DNA from: Lepraria neglecta
Taxonomy: Eukaryota; Ascomycota; Lecanoromycetes; Lecanorales; Stereocaulaceae
NCBI GenBank assembly: GCA_033220425.1
Contig: CM065652.1
Coordinates: 2,666,001-2,730,000, forward strand
Reading direction: 5' to 3'
DNA: 64,000 nt
Part shown: piece by piece, positions 49,856 to 58,980 of the stretch
Position numbering within the stretch: the first letter of the stretch is position 1
Layout: the number at the start of each line of letters is the position of its first letter
The notes under the pieces: model-generated
What the model was told of the DNA's origin: nothing
The model's input: the letters and a program-made list of their open reading frames with translations, nothing else
The model's database searches: none
Translations under genes and position numbers: made by a program

Positions 49856-52678
49856 ATGGACCTTCTTAAAGCCTTCCAGTACGCTGTCCTGCTCGACCTC
49901 TCCACCTCTGCTTTCTCGGCAGTCGCTCCTACGCCAATTTCATCATTACCAAGCGTCCCGTTCCCTTTCTCCAGCGTACTACAAAATACATTAACAAGTA
50001 TCACCGGGTTACCAACTGTCTTACCCCGAACTATCACGCCGTCGTGTGCACCACAAAACACATCGACAGTAATTGATGACACGTCCCCGAAGTAAAACCC
50101 TCTTTCTGTACTCGAATGAGATACGGCTCCATCATCCTGTTTAACAATGCACAAATCACTGACTTCTTTGTAAGTGAGGTTACCTCCAGCCCCCTTCATC
50201 CAGCGAATCCCTGAGAGTTCCACGTCCGTCAGCTTCAACTACTACAAACGATCAATACCATGGCGTGACGTAATCGAATGCCTTGCGATTGCAGAATCCG
50301 TGGCGGAGGCATTCCCATATGGCACACCTATTCGAGGAGATCAACTACAGTATACTCATGGGGCTGTGAGACTTACACTTATTTCAAACAGCCAGATGAC
50401 ATGGAACACGTGGATAGTTGCCATATGGGCTATGAGAACTTATTTCTTAAACTACCAATTTGTGGAGCTGGCATTCGGGGCCCAGGAAAGCGGCAGTGAA
50501 ACAGGCAAAGGGTTCCCGGAGTTGGTCTCTACATCCCAGCCTATGAACAGCTTGCCAACTATGGTCGTCCGGAGCATCTTCTCCTCTACAGTACGAAGCA
50601 TGTCGTCAAGTATCAGCGACTTGCTAACTGTCTTATTCCCAAGCCCCGCGTCTTCCAGTACAGTGCAAAACAAATCGACAAGATTCAACGACACGATCTC
50701 TTCATCCTCAAAGTAAGTGTATCTTGTTATCTTCATACAAAACGTATAAATGACAAGCTTTCTTTCAGCGTGCTATCTCCCAGCCCGTTCCATCTGCAAA
50801 TACCTGGAACAGACGTATCTATCAGCTTCTCCAGTTATGGTAGGGCACTATCAGGACTCGATGCAAGGCAATGTGTTTCAGCAGCTATCGATGAGGCGCT
50901 AAGGCAGCTTTTTTCAAGACATCGTGATGAGCCTATCCTGACTCTGCTCCGTTATAATTCTGGAAATGCGAATTTTGTGCTTTACCCAACCCCTCAACTG
51001 AAGTGGGTTACTTGGGGGATGGCCATAAATGGTATAAGGACGTTTATGCTTGCGTATGACCCTGTGGAATTGATCCTTGGTATCAAGAAGGGTGATGCCG
51101 ATGTGGGAGTTGGAATTCTGGGTTTGACATCTCCATCCCAACCGCCCGATAACTTGCCAGCTGTTGCACTCCCGAGCCTCACATCCCGCGAACTCCAGAA
51201 TTCTTCGACAAGTATCAACAGGACAATCTTTTTATCCTCCTCGAAGTAAACATACCTCTCTTGCGACCTCAAAGGCAGCACCTAGAAGCTGACCTGGCTC
51301 CCTTTCAGTGCGCTACCTCCAGGACCCTGCTTCGAACTGCAAGTACCCGGGACCAATGTATTTGTTAGCTTCCGCAATTACGGTCCGACCCTGCCGATAA
51401 TCGATTTATACCAAAGTATTACAATAGCCATGAACGAGGCCTCCTGGCAAATTCACTCAGCTCATGGTGACGTTGCAATTGGGACAGTGCTCCATTACAA
51501 CCCCGGCAGTGTAAGACTCCAACTTCGCCCATTTCAGATGACTTGGGCCTTATGGGCGATAGCCATGAGAGGCATGAAGTTGTTCATCTTCGATTACGAG
51601 CCTGCGGCGCTGAATTTCGGGGTAACATATCGTGGTTATGGAATTGGGTTTGGACTATTGACTTCTACGTCCCAGCCCATCGAAATTATGCTAGCTATTG
51701 CTGTTCCGAGCCTTACGTCTCGCGCACTATAGAACACATCGATTAGTTTCAACAGCACAAGTTCTTCGTCCTCAAAGTAAGTAAGCATCTCTTACTACCT
51801 CATTAATAGTATACAAAAATCTGACGACCCTTCAGCATACTTCCTCCAGACCCATTCGTGCTGCCAACCTGGGCGACCAACATGTTCGTCACCGTCTCAA
51901 ATTACGGCAGGGCACTAACTCGTCGGAGCGCATCACTATGCCTAGCCATAGCCGGCGCAGAGGCGCGTCTTCGCATTGAGCACGTTCCTCCTCACACACC
52001 CATCGGACAGACTGAGGTGCATTACTACGACACAGATGCAGAACTCCTACTTTGTCCGACGCGGGGAATGACGTGGGACACGTGGGAGGGCGGAATATAA
52101 GGTTTACTATTAGTTTTACTCCAGTACGACGCTGTGGAATTGTTTTTCAAGATCCTGCTAAATGGCGTTGAAGTCGGATTTGGGGTCGTGCGTCTGCGCC
52201 TGCGTCTTGAGTCTCGACTCGTCGCCGAATCGCCAGCACTTATTTCCCGTACACAGCAAAACACATCGGTACTTATCACCAACACGACCTTGTCGCCTAC
52301 GAAGTAAGTGCAGCTTTCTTACCACCTTGTAACGAGCGCGAAAAAGCCAACTTTCTTCTAGTGTCAGCTACCAACCCTCCAGGCCCCACCGACCTGCAAA
52401 TACTAGGGACAGATATCTTAATCCACTTCTCGAATTACGGCAGGTCACTACCAAAGAGGAACACAGACCCTTGTCTCCAAGAAGCCATCAATAAGGCTGC
52501 TACGTGTGGTATCGATGAAGAGCCTGTCGAGACTGGCGTCTTTTACTTTTTCGTGAATGTAAATCTTGTGCTTCGCCAAAGTCGCCGGCTGACGTGCTAT
52601 GTATGGTTATGTGATTTATTCAATATAGTGAGGTTTATTCGAGATTTCGAAGCCATGGAAGTTGGGTTTTCACGATAA
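49856..52678 (+). CDS. Tandem exon-module protein, probably secreted, function unknown
   Basis: I do not recognise the family. Exon 0 (49856-50091) starts with a likely signal peptide (MDLLKAFQYAVLLDLSTSAF). A Ser/Pro/Thr linker follows. Then come four exons of closely related sequence: 50179-50712, 50771-corrected-to-50769-51245, 51309-51776 and 51836-52303. They measure 534, 477, 468 and 468 bases. A fifth, diverged copy starts at 52362. All intervening introns (56-87 bases) are phase 2, so every module is frame-neutral. Each module reads PP-x-PF, then GTxxxVSFxNYGR, PIG, LxYxxG, MTWxTW, a helix with GMR, VELxFGI and VGxG. Each ends with a linker of the type LQNTSTSINxT-SSSSK, rich in N-glycosylation sites. 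Modules 3 and 4 contain in-frame stops (51730-51732 and 52098-52100) and module 5 a frame change, so the 3' half is decaying while modules 1 and 2 stay open. Confidence 0.55.
50179..50712 (+). repeat. Exon module 1 of tandem array
   Basis: This 534-base exon (178 codons' worth, phase 2 at both ends) is open throughout. It begins LPPAPFIQRIPE and its core holds SQMTWNTWIVAIWAMRTYF and FVELAFG. It has a double-length Ser-rich linker ending FNDTISSSSK. Confidence 0.65.
50769..51245 (+). repeat. Exon module 2 of tandem array
   Basis: This 477-base phase-2 symmetric exon is open throughout. It begins SPSPFHLQIPGTDVSISF and contains LKWVTWGMAINGIRTF, DPVELILGI and VGVGIL. It ends INRTIFLSSSK. Confidence 0.7.
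51309..51776 (+). repeat. Exon module 3 of tandem array
   Basis: This 468-base phase-2 symmetric exon has LPPGPCFELQVPGTNVFVSF and MTWALWAIAMRGMKLF. A TAG at 51730-51732 stands where modules 2 and 4 have Gln in the linker. Confidence 0.65.
51836..52303 (+). repeat. Exon module 4 of tandem array
   Basis: This 468-base phase-2 symmetric exon is equal in length to module 3. It contains LPPDPF, VSNYGRAL, PIGQTEVHYY, MTWDTWEGGI, then a TAA (52098-52100), then YDAVELFF and VEVGFGV. Confidence 0.6.
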
Positions 52679-52760
52679 AAGAAGGTGATGTTGACACGGC
52701 GGCTGGGTACCTAGAATACGTTTATCCTCTCGTGTTATTCAGCTTGGTAAAGAACATGAG
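52362..52760 (+). repeat. Diverged, partial exon module 5
   Basis: The opening PPGPTDLQILGTDILIHFSN and YGRSLPKRN are clear. They are out of frame with the splice acceptor at 52361, and the second half drifts and stops at 52678. No linker end is recognisable. Confidence 0.5.
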
Positions 52761-53552
52761 TTCTTGAAGAGGTTCAAAGCTATACCACAACAGGTAAATT
52801 CTTAGACTTTACGCTTTCGATTGCTGCATTTCCTATCTCATCTCGCCTCAACTAGGACTCTCAGGTTTATAAAGCTGCGATACACGAAGTCTCAGCTTTT
52901 GCTTCGTCACGTAGTCTAGCGCATGATTCTCATGATTCGTGAACGGAAGCGAAATGGGTGAATGGGTTTTCCAGATTATTGAGTACATGATAAAGCTCAT
53001 CTAGTCTCTGTTGAAGAAACAACAGACACACTCCGGTAGAGCGAGCTTTCTACCTCTGTTGAAGAGGAGCTCATAAAAGCAAATTGCCAATAGGTAACGA
53101 CTGTGTTTGCAAGCCCAGACACAATCTGGTTTGCGAGCGCGAGGATTCCACTAGTGAAAGCACAAGAAAGCAACGCTACCACTCACCAAAGACCATGGGG
53201 GGAGCGGATTCCACTATGTCAGAAGTTAGAAGCCATCTCTCACATCACGATACAGCAACAATTCGAGTTCATCGTAGCTCAGGCAAGACTCTCCAGAGCT
53301 AGGAGGGCTTAGGGAGCCTTTCAGGGCCGTCATTAGAGAGCTTCAAAGCGGCCTTGAAGCCGAGGTATAGCTTACCTCCTCAAATCGAAGATCCGCTACG
53401 ATACAAACGCCTCGCGTGACGAAGTTCATTGGGGATTTCGAGATGGGAGACAAGCTATGCCTTGAGGACGAGGTCGCTTTCAAGCTCTCAAAGGACGGCG
53501 CTAGAAAATCTCCTAAGGCCCTCCTAGTACCGCCTGGACATTGAAGATCACA
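52761..53552. other. Intergenic, possible weak gene remnant
   Basis: Frames on both strands at 53000-53310 overlap. A minus-strand segment (SGILALANQIVSGLANTVV) resembles the first helix of the N-terminal domain in many fungal signalling proteins, but this is too weak to name. Confidence 0.3.
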
Positions 53553-54136
53553 TTAACTCGCATAGCGTTCCACAATCGAGGGGAGGGGGAAGGGGGGATA
53601 CGTTACTGAGTAGCCGATCCCTGCCCATGCCTCAAGAGGGGACCAAGCCCGGGTGGTCATAACTCCTTTGACAGCCTCAAGGCCGCCGTCGAGCCACACA
53701 CCTCCAATGATTGCTTCCAGAGTAGCAGTCATAACAGCAGTGGGGACCCAGCCGGCCTGCGAATTGTTGAGGCAGACAAAAGTGTCAAGTCCGTGGAGTC
53801 AAGCCACTATGTTGAGGTTCGCATTGACAGGAATGCTCTGCAGGATAGCGGACACTCGCCCTTAAACCTGTCAACAGCAGGACGTCATTGTAGAGGAGCA
53901 ATTTGATTGCTTCGAGTATCTATACCGCCATACCAATCATGCAAAAGTGCGACGTTGAGAACAGCGTCTCCGAGCATGGCCAAGCGTTTATTGCCATCAG
54001 CAAAACGACGCATTCCAGCCGAATTGGCGCCAGAGTCGGCAGCTTGGAGCGCCTCCCAAAGGACGAGAGGATCGTTGAATCGGTATCCGATTATGTTCTC
54101 GACACCTTGAACCTTCGTAGCTTGCGTTGTCGCCAT
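53553..54136 (-). pseudogene. RNase III-domain protein gene with an in-frame stop
   Basis: Exon 1 (54136-53926) encodes MATTQATKVQGVENIIGYRF, then LLWEAL-type helix (PLVLWEALQA) and the RNase III signature region RLAMLGDAVLNVALLHDWY, which in relatives carries acidic metal-binding residues (NxRLxxLGD). A 65-base intron leads to exon 2 at 53860 with VSAILQSIPVNANLN. Further on, GLDTFVCLNNSQAG and TATLEAIIGGVWLDGGLEAV match the second half of the domain, with the metal-binding Glu of LEAIIG. A TGA at 53799-53801 stands where the family usually has Arg. The frame ends at 53553. RNase III folds cut double-stranded RNA; small stand-alone versions like this are common in filamentous fungi, and their substrates are unknown. 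Confidence 0.62.
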
Positions 54137-54691
54137 GCTAGAGGTTTGCTGGGTGCTTGCAATCGGGAGCCTAAGCAAACGATTCGTCTTGTCACTAAGG
54201 ATGTTGTCGATGGAGATGAGGAAATACTGGATTAAATTGATGAAGGTTCGATTATTTACACAGATGTCGTTCCAGTGCTGGTTGATATAAGATCTGTGAC
54301 TTGGAACGGGGATTTCCTTGGAAGGTTGGGGCTGATGTCCTGCGATGAAGACTTTTATTGACAGGACAATATTGGCAATGAGGCAAGGTGAAAAACCAAG
54401 CTACTACCTTTGAACTTCATTAATTTGGCTCCTCTCTATCAAAAAGCAGGCCACCGATCCAATTTTTGAAGGATAAAGACAGGTAGAAGGAGTTGACAAA
54501 GTAATAGTTTGTAAATTCTTGACTATTGAGATTTCTCAGTAGCTGAGTGGACCAGGATAAATATGTAGATGCACTGGTTATATTTGGTGTTGAAAGGCCA
54601 TGCTCTCTTCTGCAGCAACCTTGGAACTGTATACTATTCACAAAGCATCAGATCGAAGTTGCTGTATGCATATGCGTCTATCTCCAGATCC
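54137..54691. other. Intergenic
   Basis: I see no gene. The A/T-rich DNA between the RNase III relic and the hAT-like element has no structure I can support. Confidence 0.4.
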
Positions 54692-54699
54692 CGTTGGTT

Positions 54700-55316
54700 C
54701 AAGGTTGATAATGGTGCACCAACTATTAACGCACTATCGGTTTTAAACCGTTCGTTTGCCCTTTTCTCCTTAATAGTTGGTGCAGTTTGAGGTCTCCAGT
54801 AGTTGGTTTTAAACAGGTTAAATAACAAACCAACTGGTTAAACTATTGGTGCAGAGGATTTGGTGGAGTAAATGATGGCTCCGAAGGCAGTTAGCGTATT
54901 ACTTATTTGGGCCTATTTATAGGGCCCTCCACCAAAAATCTTCAACATCGAATTTTAAATTCGGATTCATCAACAATGGACCTATATATAAGCCTGATGC
55001 ACAGGGGTATTAATTAGGATATTTATAAACCCCGGAGGGTGTTTCTATATACTTATTTTATGATATCGCTGTCGCATATCTCGTCGGCGCTGTTGGACGA
55101 TACACCGCATTTTGACTTCAAATCCATTTAAAATCCTTGAGGAAATTCGACCTGAGCTCGAGCAATTTCCCACCTGAATTTGGTGGGATGCGGCTCCTTT
55201 TCAACATGCCCGACCTCAAACCGTTTGATTTTCAAACTACACCACCTAACGCTAAAAGAACGTAGTTGGTGCAGTTTGCCTTTCAAACTGCACCATCTGC
55301 ACCATTAACAACCTTG
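54700..55316 (+). mobile_element. hAT-like non-autonomous miniature element (copy 2)
   Basis: The terminal inverted repeats are 19 bases with one mismatch: CAAGGTTGATAATGGTGCA at 54700-54718 and the complement of CAAGGTTGTTAATGGTGCA at 55298-55316. They are flanked by 8-base near-identical direct repeats (CGTTGGTT at 54692-54699, TGTTGGTT at 55317-55324), the duplication length of hAT transposons. Inside are further short copies of the end sequence (GTTGGTGCAGTTTG) in both orientations. There is no coding capacity, so it depends on a transposase elsewhere. Confidence 0.7.
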
Positions 55317-55324
55317 TGTTGGTT

Positions 55325-56968
55325 GATGAGGATGAGGAGGTCTTGGCTGCTTATCTCGGCCCTCTCCCTTTTTGCATGGACATTCTGGCAATCACGTATT
55401 CAATTAAGTCAAGAGCCCAGATCTCACTTTAGCCGCAAGACGTGACTGTTGGTCCAAGGTGAGACCAGGCAATTTGGCAAACACTGCCTATTCAACACGC
55501 GCTGATGTTGCTGGCGAATCTAGGTGTTCAGGTTGGAAGCTGGTTGGTACAGGGCTCGTGGAGCTGGGATTGGAGTATTTGGGTGGATCTGAAAATCTGT
55601 GTTAATGGGTGGTCTGGTAGTTGGACTTCTAGTTAAGTACATGGGATTCGGTTGGCGGGAGGTCTGGTTACATGTAGGATCATCTCTTTCAAACGGTTGT
55701 TGTGACGGAAGGCTGTCGATGGCGTTCTCATACACGAATGCTGTGAAAGTTCCCGCAGCTCGTCATCATATTGCCTCTGCCAAAGCTCTATTTCTAACGC
55801 CCGCAACGATCCGTTCCATTACCTAAAGGAGCAGGTGGCATTCAAGAAGATCCAATGAATTTATGCACGCCGTTGACTTCACCCAGAACAATACCGATTT
55901 CTCCAGGTTTTGTTTATCTCCATGACGCATGACTTGCAGAAGGAGCCCAATGTAACCCTCCTTCAAACCCAGCATGCATTTCTCCGTCCCAAAGAAGAAA
56001 TAGGTTGCCATCAGATATCTTGACGCAACATTCGCCGGGTAAGCCAAAAAAACGCATAAGACGAGGATTCTTGGAACATTATTTGCATAACTCCTAGAGG
56101 CTCTCGCACTTTGATTTCCAAAAGACTCTTTCCATGTACAGGTGATGTTTTATCCAATTCCCGCGTGTCAACGTCCATGCCTCCACCAAAACTGCACTCT
56201 TACAGAATCAAAGCATACCCATGCAGCGTTACTGGATTAAGGCATGGCTCGTATGGAGTGAACCACAGAGAAGAATGCTGATGATTTTTACCAAGTACAA
56301 GTCACGTCAATAAGGGAGGAGGATTTTGCCCTAGACTTGGCACCTGAGGTGGAATGTCGGTTTTTTTGTGAGCGTGCGAAGGTTTTGAAGAGCTCCTCAG
56401 CAGCCAGAGCCTTCATCGAGGGAATATGTGCGTCCACAAAGGATGACTTTGAGGTTTCGGGGGTGAGATGAGGTGAATTGGGTGGAACGCGTTGTTTAAC
56501 GTCTAGGTTCAAAGTCGACTGTGGAGGATTAGGGTTGCGGGTAGGCTTCGATGAGTGTCGGACAACTTGTGGAGAATATCGAGGTGACAAGGCTTGATCG
56601 GAGAGACGAGTCTGCTGGGGTGGTGGTAGGTGGTGATCACAACGTCAGGTCGCTAACCGGTACAAACAGCATCGAAAGTTACGCAGTGCAGGACGGTAGA
56701 GGGATCGCCTTACAGCGCTGTCGATCCTGCGTTGGACTAAATACTGAAGCTTTTTGCTTGAGTGGCGATCCTGGAAGAGTCGCTGTTCAGAGTCCTGTTC
56801 GAGCGCCGTCTCATGGCGAATGGTCTCATCCAATGGGGTTCCTTAGGAACTGCATCATAATGCGCGCTCGCATGAGTCGTTCTATGCTTTCGGCCTCTTG
56901 CAGTCACATCGGCTGTCGACCTCGAATTCTTCCAGGTTCATCGAAGTCTAAAATATCACCAAGGGAAT
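55325..56968. other. Gene-poor stretch with weak minus-strand frames
   Basis: Minus-strand frames at 56288-56590 (Ser/Pro-rich, contains SMKALAAEELFKTFARS) and 56645-56833 might be exons of a small hypothetical gene ending at 56288, but I cannot join them confidently. A frame at 55823-56047 shows no known motif. Confidence 0.35.
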
Positions 56969-58283
56969 CTAGCGTTCAGTCTCCTCGGTGGCCCGCCTCT
57001 TGTCCTCCTCCTCAACCTGCAAAATCGCCTCCAGCGGAATCGTCTTCAAATCATGCCGCTTAGCCGAGAACCTTCTCAGATCCTCTTTCTTAGGAAAGAC
57101 ATGCATATGCAAATGTCCCACCGAATTATCGGGCCAAGCATGAAAAGCAAATTGAAAGTCCTTCGGCTCAAGCTGCTTAAAATCCTCGGCCAGAGAATCA
57201 AAATCCTTCTTCAACGTCGGCAAGAGCTTCTGAAAGATCTCAAGAGTGCTTTGTTTACGCTCGAGCTTGGCGTTCTGGTCGTCGAATGCTGACTGAGTGC
57301 GCCTGATTAGTTTTGGACTTCCGTGCTCGGTTTCCCAAAAGCAGATGAAATGATGCTTCATCTCTTTTAACCGCCTACAGTCGTCCGCCGTAGCCTCGGG
57401 ATCAACAACGTTGAAAATGCGTGTCTTAGAGATCACTAGCGTGTGGCCAAAGGCTTGGCCTTCCGGGGTATTGACTCCGGGTTCGAACTTAGAGTCGTAC
57501 CATTGTGGGTACTGCCGGCTGTCGTAAGTAGCCAGATTACCGATTATATACGAGTCTTGAGACTCGCTAAGGATCATAGATGGCTTGTTGTGTAATTCGA
57601 ATTCCTATAAAGATCGTGAGATTATAGCAATACTCTGCTGAGTAGATGTACTTACGGTAAACCATGTATCTGACTTTACGAAAGGCTTCATCCCATCAAG
57701 TGCCTTATTGATCATACTGGTTGGAATCAATCCAGAGCCTCTGTGTAAGCAAACGCATAGTCAGTCAATCTGCGCATCTCCTTCAGACTAGAGCTCATCC
57801 TCCGATCATTTACAGGGAAAGTTCAATCTCCAAGGCCCAAGGGTTTCAAGGGAAATCATGTACTTACAGCTTCTCATAGTCAAAACTACTGTTCTTCTCT
57901 TTCCACTGTTTGAGCTCTTCCATGAGCTGAGGATCGTTCCTGGAGTCGTCGCGCCTCCAGCGATATCGGTCTTTCCGAGCCTGAAATGCCCGGGAGTCTT
58001 CAACTATCCCCTCTACCCCCCTACCGGCATTCAAAGCATACGCCATAGCGCAAATAACAAGTACCACGGCCCCAACGACTGCAAGGCTCATGTTGCCCTT
58101 CCAAAACTCCGAGGGCGCACTGAGATCCGACCTTCTGGGACAGAGCAACCAACCGAGTAGCGGGCAGGTGAGTAGTAATAAGAAGAAGTCAATAGCTAGA
58201 AGACTCAGCGAGTCGAGTTTTAAGATGTCGGTTAGAGCTTGCTGTAGAGGCTGCGTTGAAGCATTGGTGTGACTGCTTGACAT
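56969..58283 (-). CDS. Membrane-anchored HIT-family protein
   Basis: Three exons (58283-57868, 57740-57656, 57604-56969) join in frame to about 378 residues. Two hydrophobic helices near the N-terminus (about residues 27-47, LLAIDFFLLLLTCPLLGWLL, and 64-84, LAVVGAVVLVICAMAYAL) anchor it in a membrane. The rest is soluble. The C-terminal half has the histidine-triad pattern HLHMHVF (about residue 331-337) after WPDNSVG, the active site of nucleotide hydrolases and transferases such as DcpS/aprataxin/HINT types. The opening of that half (KTRIFNVVDPE, then HHFICFWETEHGS) is a fungal-specific variant. A basic, Glu-rich tail closes the protein. All motif residues are present and it appears intact. 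The substrate is unknown; the combination of membrane anchor and HIT fold is the notable point. Confidence 0.75.
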
Positions 58284-58980
58284 AATGGCCTTTTAGTCCA
58301 GGCTCCCATCACTTCCATGCGCCAGATCAGACTTGAGGCCGTCCGCCGCGTTCAGTGACCTTCTTTGAGTGAAAACGGCCCTAACTCTTTGAATGCGATG
58401 TCTTTTGTGATGGGTAGACGTCACATGCCGGTTGCGGTGTTCAAGCGATCAAGCCTTTGGATAAGCTTTGGAGATCTTATGGACCAGAGCGTGTTGCCTG
58501 TACAACGACCTATATTGATAAGAATGAGTTGCACAAATATTGGCAAAGTCTTTCTTATGATGTTTTATGATGCTGAGTGATCGCAGAGTGTAAGGGTGCT
58601 TAGGGCGACGGTGTTACCTTAAGGTAAGCTAAGGCGGGTGTCTTTTATCGTGGGGCTTGGAAGCCGCCCTGCAGGGATCCTAAGAAATAAGGCTGAACTT
58701 TACTGCACTCAGCCACAATCAGGCCACGCTAACAGAGTGCAGTAAATGCTAGTAGTAAAATGACTGCAGCTTCACCTTGTAGCCTTACACTTAGCAGCTT
58801 TTTAATGAACTGAGATGTTGAGATGTTGTAGCCCTTCTAAAATACACACTTATGGATATCACGTGACCCTTTTGAGACTAGGCCTTGTGACACAAATTCC
58901 CTCCGCTGAAAACGCTCCCAGAGATCCGATTAATGCGCACATGATACAGATCTTGCCAGCACTGTCATGCTAGACAGAGA
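58284..58980. other. Intergenic between HIT and MYST genes
   Basis: This contains a 14-base perfect palindrome (TTACCTTAAGGTAA near 58612) and a 12-base perfect inverted pair (58699-58710 and 58735-58746, TTTACTGCACTC and complement) with a 24-base loop. No gene is seen. It includes the HIT promoter side and the MYST 3' side. Confidence 0.45.

Noticed and set aside
56551-57063. 170-codon plus-strand frame
   Set aside because: Its composition is typical of antisense DNA and it overlaps the end of the HIT gene; no motif supports it.
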